This document shows positions 1 through 7,974 of a stretch of DNA of 52,433 nt, in pieces. The number at the start of each line of letters is the position of its first letter. Within the stretch, counting starts at the first letter, position 1. The stretch comes from HGM04593 sp045661225 (GTDB lineage: Bacteria > Bacteroidota > Bacteroidia > Bacteroidales > Bacteroidaceae). Below the pieces are notes generated by a model. It was given only the letters and a program-made list of their open reading frames with translations. It did no database searches and was not told the origin of the DNA. The translations under genes were made by a program, and so were the position numbers. Where the stretch lies: NCBI GenBank assembly GCA_045661225.1, contig JAZRFF010000011.1:1-52433 (forward strand). Direction: 5' to 3'.

Positions 1-1
1 G

Positions 2-154
2 AATTATGTATCTCCTCTTGTATCAGAGGTAAACGTAGAGGCTACAGAGTCAATGCTTGCAACTTCAGTTGCTATTAACAAGGACACAAAGGTAAACCGC
101 GAGCAGCAGCTCAACGACGAGCGCCGCGGCGAGTGGGGTAACCTTTGGCATTAA
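2..154 (+). CDS. 3' end of a small GEWGNLW-tailed protein (partial)
   Basis: An open frame enters from the left edge and ends at the TAA at 152-154, giving the last 50 residues of a protein whose start lies outside the window. The C-terminus reads RRGEWGNLWH. The same C-terminal signature (RGEWGNLWK) closes the complete 58-residue protein at 21584-21760, so the two are probably members of one family of short Bacteroidales proteins. No enzymatic motif, signal peptide or membrane segment is visible in this part. I do not know the function. The 3' end of the gene (27 bp including the stop codon) is duplicated at 425-451. Confidence 0.6.
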   Translation, partial: NYVSPLVSEVNVEATESMLATSVAINKDTKVNREQQLNDERRGEWGNLWH

Positions 155-451
155 CCCACGAGACGCGAGCGGCGAAGGCTGCGATTAAGCGAGCGGGCGG
201 GAACTTGTTCACGCACACAGCGAGCGTAAGCAGGCTCGACAACAAAGTTGTCAATGGGCGACTCCACGAGACGCAGAGCGGGCGGGAATTTATTCACGCA
301 CACAGCGAGCGTAAGCAGGCTCGACAACAAAGTTGTCAATGGGCGATTCCACGAGACGCGGAGCGGGCGGGAATTTATTCACGCACACAGCGAGCGTAAG
401 CAGGCTCGACAACAAAGTTGTCAATGGGGTAACCTTTGGCATTAACCCACG
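134..451 (+). repeat. 27-bp direct repeat of the gene 3' end, flanking a tandem array
   Basis: The 27 bp at 134-160, which contain the WGNLWH codons and stop of the upstream gene, recur exactly at 425-451. The 264 bp between the two copies are filled mainly by the 85-bp tandem repeat. This looks like a duplication or slippage product that regenerated the end of the gene downstream of itself. Confidence 0.8.
191..428 (+). repeat. 85-bp tandem repeat, 2.8 copies
   Basis: Units start at 191, 276 and 361, each beginning GAGCGGGCGGGAA, with period exactly 85 bp; the third unit is cut off near 428. Differences between units are few (for example GAACTTG versus GAATTTA). Each unit holds a short inverted repeat, GACAAC-AAA-GTTGTC. 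As 85 is not a multiple of three, the open frames crossing the array change frame in each unit and are not credible genes. Confidence 0.85.
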
Positions 452-510
452 CTCTGCGAGCGGTTAAACGCCCCTTGTAAAGTTGTAAATTTTTTTAAAA
501 AAATAGTAAA

Positions 511-537
511 AGCTCCTTCGACGAAGGAGCTTTTTTA
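511..537 (+). terminator. Rho-independent terminator
   Basis: Perfect inverted repeat AGCTCCTTCG / CGAAGGAGCT (511-520 and 522-531) followed by a T-run. It would end transcripts coming from the small gene and repeat array on the left. Confidence 0.8.
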
Positions 538-686
538 TTGATACACTGTGTATTCCGGAAACTTCCGGTTGCCCGAAAAATGACTTTGCGGGTGGCTGCT
601 TCGGCGTTTCTGTGCTTTTGAAGCGGGCGGCGACCGTTGGTTCGCTCTTTTGTTAGTAATTTGATGTAAACATCGAATATTTTCTG

Positions 687-746
687 CACTCGCTGTAAAA
701 TAATCAAGCAAGCTTGTTATTATTTCGCTCGTTTGTTATATATTTG
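687..746 (+). repeat. Dispersed palindromic element, copy A (upstream of the sialidase gene)
   Basis: The element runs from GCACTCGCTGT through a central palindrome around AAGCTTG to TCGCTCGTTTG, directly followed by TATATTTG, a good -7 box. The same outline recurs at 12591-12667 (reverse strand), 34346-34400 (reverse) and 34691-34761 (forward), with looser relatives at 42797-42864, 49191-49257 and 49301-49438. Confidence 0.6.
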
Positions 747-762
747 TTAAATAATATATTTT
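732..762 (+). promoter_or_regulatory. Candidate Bacteroidales promoter for the GH123-GH33 gene
   Basis: TTTG (732-735), 19 bp, then TATATTTT (755-762), one mismatch from TAnnTTTG. An alternative -7 box TATATTTG sits at 739-746 but its best -33 TTG (714-716) is 22 bp away. Either would give a leader of about 35-50 nt before the ATG at 804. The TTTG belongs to the dispersed element. Confidence 0.45.
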
Positions 763-803
763 ATCACTTATAGAATAAATATTTAACATTAAAATAACAG
801 TTT

Positions 804-3800
804 ATGAAACGATTCACAACTTTGTTTGCGCTGTTGTTGGCAACTGTCGTTACTGCTACTGCTCAGGGCGATTACTATGTTGTACACGGTGCCAATGAAA
901 ATGTCACACACGGTACCCATTATCCCAAAAGTGTGGGTATTCTGGGTGTACAGAGTCCGCAGCAACAGCTCGACGGTATAGCCTCGGCTCCACGTTGCGC
1001 TGCATACTTCGACAAGAGCTCGACGGTCTTTGAGGTAAAGAGCGGCGAGACTGTAACTCCGCTAATCGATATTAACGGCGAGTGGATGCACGGCTATGTG
1101 TATGTCGATTGGAACAACAACAAACAATTCGATGTAAATCTCGAGGGTGACGGTCCTTATATCAAAGGCGAGGGCAATGAGCTTATGTGCTGGTCGCTCT
1201 ATGGAAAAAACACCAACGGCGACACGGGTTGGAACAGCGCGGGAATATACCAGAATGGTGGCAATGTGCTTGCTCCCGGTTCGTTTCGTGTGCCCGAAGG
1301 CATTGAAGAGGGAGCGACCTTCCGTATGCGTTACGCTGTACAGTGGAATAGTATAGACCCTACAGGTGCGTATGCGAATTTCATCAGCGACGGAGCTTCA
1401 ATAATTGACGTTACCCTTAAGGTGACAGGCGTTGCCGATGATATAACCCCGGGCGGGTATCCCATTGACACTTATCGCGAGCCACGCGTGGGAACAATGC
1501 CCGATGCTGCCGAGTGGAACGCAATCCCCGATGGTCTTAACGCGCAGTGGGCATCGCGTGACGTACACTATAAGCTGCACAGCGTGCCACAAGTGACAAA
1601 GGGTACAACCGCTACTCTGCGTGCCTGGAAAGGCGAACGTGCCAATATCCAGGCGGTGCTCTATAGCAAGAGCGACCAGGACACGTTGAGCGTGCGTATG
1701 ACCGAATGGGTTAAAGGCGGTGTCGCTACGGGCATAAACGGTGGCGATGCGCGTTTTGTGAACTATGTTATTACCGATGATTATGTTTCTTGCGGTAATC
1801 ACCCTATGACGTTGCCTCAATGGCTTGTAGCCGATGTTATTGAGCAGGATAAGCCTCACGCTGTGCCTGCAATGGAGACACGTCCGGTGTGGTGTACAAT
1901 AGAGGTTCCACGCGACGCCGAGGCAGGAGAGTATAAAACAGCCCTCGAGGTTGTCGATAAGGCCGGCAACGTTGTCAAGAGCCTTGCGCTAACAGTGATG
2001 GTCGACAATCACGCACTACCCACGGTAAAGGAGCAAAAATTCCACCTCGATTTCTGGCAACAGCCCTATGCCGTGAGCCGTTACTACGGCGTGGAGCGTT
2101 GGAGCGACGAGCATTTCGAAGCTTTGCGCCCTTATATGCAGGCGCTTGGACGTGCCGGACAGCGTACCGTTTCGGCAATTCTGTTCTACGAGCCTTGGGG
2201 CGAGCAGACACACGACCTTTTCGACCCGATGGTCGAGACTATAAAGAAAGCCGATGGCACTTGGGAGTATGACTACACCGTCTTTGACAAATATGTAAAC
2301 CTCTGTGCCGAATATGGTATAGACAAACAGATAAATTGCTTCAGTATGGTGCCTTGGGATATGAGCTTCCGTTACTACGACGAGGCTACGGCAACATACA
2401 AGAATATTAAGACTACCACCGGCACCAACGAGTATCGCGAATTGTGGACAAGCTTCCTCACAGCCTTCAAGGCGCATTTGCAGGAGAAAGGCTGGTTCGA
2501 AAAGACCAATATAGCAATGGACGAACGTGCCGAGAGCGATATGCTCAACGCTTATAACATTGCCAACGGCCTTGGCTTTAAAATGGCATTGGCGGGCAAT
2601 TACCACCAGAATCTCTGCGACAAGCTTCACGACAAATGCGTGCAGTTAGGGCAGGAACACCGCTTTACAGCCGAGCAGCTTGCCGACCGCAAGGCAAAGA
2701 ACCGCGTTACGACATTCTATACAAGTTGTGCCAACGCCGAGCCTAACATCTATACAAACTCTCTGCCGGCCGAGGCTGCCTATCTGCCCATCTATGCGGC
2801 AGCGGTAAACCTTGACGGTTATCTGCACTGGGCGTGGATAAACTGGGACGAGCACCCGCTTACAGATAGCCGTTTCCGCAAGTTCGGTTCGGGCGACACA
2901 TACTGCTACTATCCCGGCAACCGCTCGAGCGTGCGCTTTGAGCGAATGATTGAGGGTATACACCAGTATGAAAAGATACATATTCTGCGCGAAGAGTACA
3001 AGAATGATGCTGTAAAACTCGCGCAACTGAACACGTTGCTGGGACGTTTCAGCGGCTCAATTGCCGGTGAAGAGTGTGCCGCGCTCGTGAACGACCTTGA
3101 GGACTTCCTCAATGGTGTCGAGGTTGAAATTCCTGTGGCGAAAGATGTCGTAACGGGTTACTACCATATTGTGAGCAAGGCCACTACGCGTGCCGAGCAC
3201 TTGTATAACGATGCGCTGTTGAGTGGTAACAGCCTGGGCTTTACTTTACAGTCGAACACAATGGTAAACACCAATAACGGTATCTGGCACGTTACTGTAA
3301 AGGATAATAATAAACTTGGAATAAAGAACGGCGATGGCAAACCCGTTGTTGCGGGTGCCAATTGGGGCGGTTCGGTTGCCGGCTCTTACAGCGAACTTAC
3401 GGTAGGCTCGACAAAGGACGTTGGCGACTATCGCTACTATTTCTTTACCGAAGCGCTTAACTGTACCAACGGTAGCGCGAACTTCAAAGTGGGTGGAACC
3501 GACTTTGTTACAACGTGGACCGACGGTGGCGCCGCCGATGATAACTTGTGGCGATTCGAACCGGTTGACATTGAGGGTATGAGCGTGTACGACGTTGTTG
3601 TCGAAGGCGATGAAAATGTTTACGTTACTTATACCAACGGCGCGGTAAGCGAGAATGCCTTTAACGGCGGTTTCTTTATTACTGCAAACGCAATCAAAAA
3701 GGAGAATTTGTCGGTGTCGGTGCTTGGCAATGTGCTCAACAGTGCCGATGTTGCAATAGAGGGCAATGTAATTAAGGTTACAAATATAGACCAGGCTCCT

Positions 3801-5795
3801 GTTCCTGTCAAGCAAGACCTCTTTAACACCAGTAAGGGCGACGGCATAATTCCTCCGTACCGCATTCCGGGTATAACAACGGCAAGCAACGGACGTCTCA
3901 TTGCAACAGCTGCACGCCTTGTGTGCGGTACCGACCCGGGCTTCGGACAAGTAGATGTCGTGTGTCGTACAAGCGACGACAATGGCGAAACCTGGAGCGA
4001 GATGATTGAGGTTGCAGTGGGTACAGGCCGTACATCGGCAACCGAGAATTTCTTCGATACAGCGTTTGGTGACCCCGCAGTTGTTGCCGACCGCACAAGC
4101 AACGAGGTGCTCATTATTGCAGTTGCCGGCTGTACCGTTTATACCAACGGAAATACTACACGTCAGAACCCTAACCTTGTTGCAACAATACACAGCACCG
4201 ACAATGGCGATACCTGGGGTACTCCGGTTAACGTCACCGAGGATATTTACAGCCTCTTCGATGCCGGTAAACCTATGCAGGCTGCTTTTGTAGGCGGTGG
4301 TAAGGTGTTCCAGAGCCGTATAATAAAGAAAGATAAGTACTACCGCATCTATGCGGCAATGTGTGCGCGTCCCGATGGTAATCGTGTCGTTTATTCCGAT
4401 GACTTCGGACGCACTTGGCACGCTCTTGGCGGTGCATCGGCACTCCCGGCACCCGGTGGCGACGAGCCTAAGTGCGAGGAACTTCCCGACGGACGTGTAA
4501 TTCTCTCGAGCCGCGTGGGCGGAGGCCGTATATACAATATCTACACTTACAGCAACGCGCTTGCCGGCGAGGGCGAATGGGGTAACGCGGTAAAGAGTAC
4601 CTTCGAGGGTTCAGGGCTTACTCCCGGCGGTAACTCGACCAACGGCGAGATTCTGGTGTTGCCCGTACAGCGTAACAGCGACAAAAAAGAGATGTACCTT
4701 GCGCTGCAGTCGCTCCCCACAGGTGGCGGACGCACAAATGTGGGAATATTCTACAAGGAACTTTCTGCCCTTGCCGACATTAACAGCACTGCTAACTTTG
4801 CTACCGGCTGGGACGGTTTCTTCCAGGTGAGCAACACCTCATCGGCTTATAGCTCAATAGATTTGCAGGCCGACGACAGAATAGGATTTATATACGAAGA
4901 GACCCTTACCGGTTTCGGCAAACGTGACAATCCTGTGTCGACAAGCTTCCCCACAGGTGCCGGACAGCACAACTTCGACGGCTTCGACAATATTTATGTG
5001 GCGTATACCCTTGAGCATATAACCGACGGAGCGTACAGCCTGAAACGAGACGTTGACCGCGCCGCATTCTTGAAAGGCTATTTCAAGGCATTGGCTGACG
5101 ACGTTGAGCTTCCCGATGCAGCTCAGTCGCAGCTTCAGACAGCGCTCGACAACCTGAGCGAGCAGCCGACCACCGCCGAAATTGACAATATTTACGCTAT
5201 TTTCAATAGTGTTCAGCCCGCCGACAAGTGGGACGGCAAGGTTGTTACCTTTACCAATGTACAGAAAAACGGTACAGAATATGGTCTTTACATTAACGAC
5301 AGTAATATACTGACTCTCGGAAGCAGTGCCGATGCCGACGAATTTACTTGCAAGAAGGAGGCAAGCGGCAAGTACAGTTTTTTTAATTCAGAAAAGCAGT
5401 TGTACCTTATATGGCGCGCAGGTGCAAACTACGGCTATAACAACAACTGCGGCACTCTGGCCTCTTACAATGCAACATATTGCGACTGGAGTGTTTATGA
5501 GGGTAGCCTTGCCGGTTGTTACTATCTTGTGGGCAAGAGAAATGACGGCGCAACCGATGGCGCACTGATAGTGCTGGCTGCAGGTACGTTCGATTCCTGG
5601 AGTAACTCCGAGGGGTATACCGACAGTTACAGCAATCTTTTTCGTATAGATGTTAAGGAGAGCGCTACGGGTGTTGAGAATGTAGTTGTTGAGAGTGCTC
5701 CCGACAGCGTGTACGACCTTACAGGCCGTCGCATCGAGTCTATCAACGCAGCTGGCATCTACATTGTAAACGGTAAAAAAGTGCTGGTTAAGTAA
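804..5795 (+). CDS. Secreted two-enzyme fusion: GH123 beta-N-acetylgalactosaminidase plus GH33 sialidase
   Basis: This 1663-residue protein starts with a signal peptide (residues 1-20, ending ATAQ). Residues about 30-210 form a beta-rich domain. Residues about 265-750 match the GH123/DUF4091 family, which removes terminal beta-GalNAc from glycolipids and glycans; the neighbouring acidic pair expected for substrate-assisted catalysis is visible as D573-E574 (MDER). A second enzyme, residues about 1010-1420, is a GH33 sialidase: YRIP motif at 1019-1022 with its arginine, and three Asp boxes near 1057 (SDDNGETW), 1131 (STDNGDTW) and 1198 (SDDFGRTW). Then come a short helical stretch and a beta-rich lectin-like region (about 1475-1620). 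The C-terminus (VYDLTGRR...GIYIVNGKK) resembles a Bacteroidales sorting tail. The family assignments are recognition; joint action on a sialylated GalNAc glycan is inference. The gene appears to be transcribed alone. Confidence 0.85.
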   Translation: MKRFTTLFALLLATVVTATAQGDYYVVHGANENVTHGTHYPKSVGILGVQSPQQQLDGIASAPRCAAYFDKSSTVFEVKSGETVTPLIDINGEWMHGYVYVDWNNNKQFDVNLEGDGPYIKGEGNELMCWSLYGKNTNGDTGWNSAGIYQNGGNVLAPGSFRVPEGIEEGATFRMRYAVQWNSIDPTGAYANFISDGASIIDVTLKVTGVADDITPGGYPIDTYREPRVGTMPDAAEWNAIPDGLNAQWASRDVHYKLHSVPQVTKGTTATLRAWKGERANIQAVLYSKSDQDTLSVRMTEWVKGGVATGINGGDARFVNYVITDDYVSCGNHPMTLPQWLVADVIEQDKPHAVPAMETRPVWCTIEVPRDAEAGEYKTALEVVDKAGNVVKSLALTVMVDNHALPTVKEQKFHLDFWQQPYAVSRYYGVERWSDEHFEALRPYMQALGRAGQRTVSAILFYEPWGEQTHDLFDPMVETIKKADGTWEYDYTVFDKYVNLCAEYGIDKQINCFSMVPWDMSFRYYDEATATYKNIKTTTGTNEYRELWTSFLTAFKAHLQEKGWFEKTNIAMDERAESDMLNAYNIANGLGFKMALAGNYHQNLCDKLHDKCVQLGQEHRFTAEQLADRKAKNRVTTFYTSCANAEPNIYTNSLPAEAAYLPIYAAAVNLDGYLHWAWINWDEHPLTDSRFRKFGSGDTYCYYPGNRSSVRFERMIEGIHQYEKIHILREEYKNDAVKLAQLNTLLGRFSGSIAGEECAALVNDLEDFLNGVEVEIPVAKDVVTGYYHIVSKATTRAEHLYNDALLSGNSLGFTLQSNTMVNTNNGIWHVTVKDNNKLGIKNGDGKPVVAGANWGGSVAGSYSELTVGSTKDVGDYRYYFFTEALNCTNGSANFKVGGTDFVTTWTDGGAADDNLWRFEPVDIEGMSVYDVVVEGDENVYVTYTNGAVSENAFNGGFFITANAIKKENLSVSVLGNVLNSADVAIEGNVIKVTNIDQAPVPVKQDLFNTSKGDGIIPPYRIPGITTASNGRLIATAARLVCGTDPGFGQVDVVCRTSDDNGETWSEMIEVAVGTGRTSATENFFDTAFGDPAVVADRTSNEVLIIAVAGCTVYTNGNTTRQNPNLVATIHSTDNGDTWGTPVNVTEDIYSLFDAGKPMQAAFVGGGKVFQSRIIKKDKYYRIYAAMCARPDGNRVVYSDDFGRTWHALGGASALPAPGGDEPKCEELPDGRVILSSRVGGGRIYNIYTYSNALAGEGEWGNAVKSTFEGSGLTPGGNSTNGEILVLPVQRNSDKKEMYLALQSLPTGGGRTNVGIFYKELSALADINSTANFATGWDGFFQVSNTSSAYSSIDLQADDRIGFIYEETLTGFGKRDNPVSTSFPTGAGQHNFDGFDNIYVAYTLEHITDGAYSLKRDVDRAAFLKGYFKALADDVELPDAAQSQLQTALDNLSEQPTTAEIDNIYAIFNSVQPADKWDGKVVTFTNVQKNGTEYGLYINDSNILTLGSSADADEFTCKKEASGKYSFFNSEKQLYLIWRAGANYGYNNNCGTLASYNATYCDWSVYEGSLAGCYYLVGKRNDGATDGALIVLAAGTFDSWSNSEGYTDSYSNLFRIDVKESATGVENVVVESAPDSVYDLTGRRIESINAAGIYIVNGKKVLVK

Positions 5796-5934
5796 GAGCA
5801 GTGGTTGATAAGTTTACTTAATCAAACACAGCCGCGCGTGAAGCACTTGCGCGCAGCGAAAGTATAGGTTAAGTAAGAGCAGTGGTTGATAAGTCTTAAT
5901 CAAACACAGCCGCACGCGAAGCAGTTGCGCGCAG
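5786..5934 (+). repeat. Two tandem copies of the sialidase gene 3' end (about 67 bp each)
   Basis: The stretch from 5786 (last codons GTT AAG TAA of the fusion gene) to about 5852 recurs at 5867-5934 with few changes. Each copy contains a GC-rich inverted repeat (GCGCG...CGCGC). The start of the repeat lies inside the coding sequence, so the end of the gene has been copied behind itself, much as at 134-451. Confidence 0.75.
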
Positions 5935-5957
5935 TTTACTATTAAATAATGATTTTT

Positions 5958-5983
5958 AAGAAGGGAGGCAGCTCCCTTCTTTT
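5958..5983 (+). terminator. Rho-independent terminator
   Basis: Stem AAGAAGGGAG (5958-5967), loop GCAG, stem CTCCCTTCTT (5972-5981), then T-rich sequence. It ends the transcript of the fusion gene before the next gene. Confidence 0.85.
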
Positions 5984-6110
5984 ATATTTATAGCCACCCG
6001 ATATTCGCTGTCTGACACAAAAAACACACATCGGCAATCTATTGATGGTTATTCTCTTTGCAGAGTGACGAAAAAGTGATATAATTGCAGACGAAACAAC
6101 ACGCGTATCA

Positions 6111-7400
6111 ATGAAAAAAAGAATTGCCGAAAGGGCAAAAAAGATAATAAGAACATTCAATATCTTAAACGACAACAGGGATATTGGCAATAACTTTATT
6201 CTGTGGTCGTTTATAAAACTCTTTGCGAGTCTGGGTAAGTTGACACAGGCCGCAGCGGCATTAACTTACCACACGCTCTTTGCCATTGTGCCCATATTGG
6301 CCCTGATGCTTGCAACGGCCGTGCTTATGGGCTATGGCGATGCTTTTAAGGACGTCGTACAAGAGATATTCTCGAACCAAGAGGGGTTGGCAAAGGAGAT
6401 GCTTGTATTTACCGAGAGCTACCTCGAAAATGCTCGCACAGGCTATTGGCTGGGTGCTATTGCGGGTTTCAGCGTGTTGCTTTATTCGCTTTTTTCAATA
6501 TTCCAGACCATAGACGAGACCTTCAACTCGCTGTGGGAAATGAAAGGACACAGCCTGAAGAACCAGTTGAAAGTCTTTTTCTTCACTCTCCTCATTCCCG
6601 TAGCACTTATTCTCCTGCTCGCCATTAGAGCGAGTGTGTCGGCATACTTCGAGGGCGGAATCTTGAGCGAGGTTAATTTTATGCTTGCATCAACATCGGC
6701 ATACGTGCTTACGTTGTTCGCATCGTATAAATTCATTCCAAAAGTGCACGTCCGAACGAGATACGCCGCAATATCGGCAACCGTGTGCGGAATAACATTT
6801 GCCATTATGCAGTATTTCGGAGCGTTTATCTTGGGGCTTTTTACAAGCTATCACAATATATACGGCAAACTCGCCGGAATTCTGCTTCTGCTGCTGTGGA
6901 TATATTTCTCGTGGATTATATGCCTTGTGGGCTCCCGTTGGAACTATCTGTTGCAAGAGAGTAAGCGCCTTGACCAGAAAAACCGCTTCCGGGCTGCAAG
7001 CCACAATTATCATAAATTTCTTAAACTGCTTGTCATTGCACGTTGCGAGGAGGATACTATGCGCAAGGGCGACGGTACTTTCGACTCGCTCATGGTAGCC
7101 GATGCGATGGCCGAAAGGTACGACCTTCCGCAGCACATTACAATGGAAATTCTGGAGACTCTTACACGCATAGGTATAATTATTGTCGACGATGAGGAAA
7201 ATTATCAGCTCTCTCCCGAATATCGCACGTACACGGTAAGGCGACTGGTCGGGAGTCTGGACTCTATTGGCGATAATGATTATGCCGCGCACATAACGGC
7301 CGAAGCAGGCAGCAAGGAACGGGCACTGTGGGAATTTATAAATGACAAGGAGGGCAAGGGTGGCGACCGCTTCGACAATACTTTGGACTATTTGCTGTGA
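6111..7400 (+). CDS. YihY/BrkB-family inner membrane protein
   Basis: A 429-residue protein of the YihY/BrkB (formerly 'RNase BN-like') family of polytopic inner membrane proteins with unknown transport or envelope role. The family signature is seen near residues 40-75 (AAALTYHTLFAIVPILALML), followed by about five further hydrophobic segments to residue 290 (for example LLLLLWIYFSWIICLVGSRW). The last 120 or so residues are soluble and may fold as a winged-helix-like domain, a common extension in Bacteroidetes members. The start at 6111 gives a short basic N-terminus before the first membrane segment. The gene stands alone, with a terminator upstream and the groESL operon 280 bp downstream. 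Confidence 0.85.
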   Translation: MKKRIAERAKKIIRTFNILNDNRDIGNNFILWSFIKLFASLGKLTQAAAALTYHTLFAIVPILALMLATAVLMGYGDAFKDVVQEIFSNQEGLAKEMLVFTESYLENARTGYWLGAIAGFSVLLYSLFSIFQTIDETFNSLWEMKGHSLKNQLKVFFFTLLIPVALILLLAIRASVSAYFEGGILSEVNFMLASTSAYVLTLFASYKFIPKVHVRTRYAAISATVCGITFAIMQYFGAFILGLFTSYHNIYGKLAGILLLLLWIYFSWIICLVGSRWNYLLQESKRLDQKNRFRAASHNYHKFLKLLVIARCEEDTMRKGDGTFDSLMVADAMAERYDLPQHITMEILETLTRIGIIIVDDEENYQLSPEYRTYTVRRLVGSLDSIGDNDYAAHITAEAGSKERALWEFINDKEGKGGDRFDNTLDYLL

Positions 7401-7592
7401 GTGGCAATATTGGCGTTTTTTAGAGATTGTTTAAATGCCGGCAAATATATTTTGCTTGCATCTGTACAAACGGGGGTGGCTTTACGCACCCACAACCTTT
7501 TTTGCCACTCTTTTCTGCCAAAATGTCGTACTTTGTTATGTCCGCTTGGCAATCTTTGCTATTTTTGTCGCGCATTTGCGTGATGAACAATT

Positions 7593-7609
7593 TTGGCACG
7601 CTTTTCGTT
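7593..7609 (+). promoter_or_regulatory. Possible sigma-54-like promoter in front of groES
   Basis: TTGGCACG (7593-7600) matches the -24 half of a sigma-54 promoter, but the -12 half (TTTTCGTT) is imperfect because the expected GC at the right spacing is missing. A TATTTTTG box at 7560-7567 is an alternative -7 element, though its nearest TTTG is 24 bp upstream. No CIRCE inverted repeat was seen between 7401 and 7681. Confidence 0.25.
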
Positions 7610-7681
7610 ATTATAATAATGTGCGCAGCTCTTTGCGTCTTAAAGGAAACAATAACGTATAACAAATAAATAAATTCAACT

Positions 7682-7954
7682 ATGAACATCAAGCCATTGG
7701 CCGACAGAGTGCTTATCTTGCCTCAACCGGCCGAAGAGAGAACAGTGGGCGGTATCATTATTCCCGATACTGCAAAGGAGAAACCCCTTCAGGGTAAGGT
7801 TGTTGCTGTGGGCAACGGTACTAAGGACGAGGAAATGCTCATAGCAGTGGGCGACCAGGTGCTCTACGGAAAATACGCAGGTACAGAACTTGAACTTGAG
7901 GGCGAAAAGTACCTTATTATGCGTCAGAGCGATGTGCTTGCAATTTTAGGATAA
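7682..7954 (+). CDS. groES: Co-chaperonin GroES
   Basis: A 90-residue protein with the typical GroES sequence: MNIKPLADRVLI at the N-terminus, the mobile-loop region (EERTVGGIIIPDTAKEKP, residues about 20-37) and the C-terminal beta strands ending VLAILG. It caps GroEL in the cytoplasm and closes the folding chamber in an ATP-driven cycle. It lies 20 bp upstream of groEL in the same direction, the standard operon order. The length is slightly shorter than the E. coli protein but normal for Bacteroidales. Confidence 0.97.
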   Translation: MNIKPLADRVLILPQPAEERTVGGIIIPDTAKEKPLQGKVVAVGNGTKDEEMLIAVGDQVLYGKYAGTELELEGEKYLIMRQSDVLAILG

Positions 7955-7974
7955 TAATTTAACGAAAAAGGAAT

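Noticed and set aside
191..428. CRISPR-like repeated sequence
   Set aside because: Units of 85 bp are joined head to tail without unique spacers, and there are no cas genes.
3246..4421. Long open frame (391 codons) on the reverse strand inside the sialidase gene
   Set aside because: It is the mirror of a clear enzyme-coding sequence; the encoded product is Cys/His/Asn-rich without domain character.
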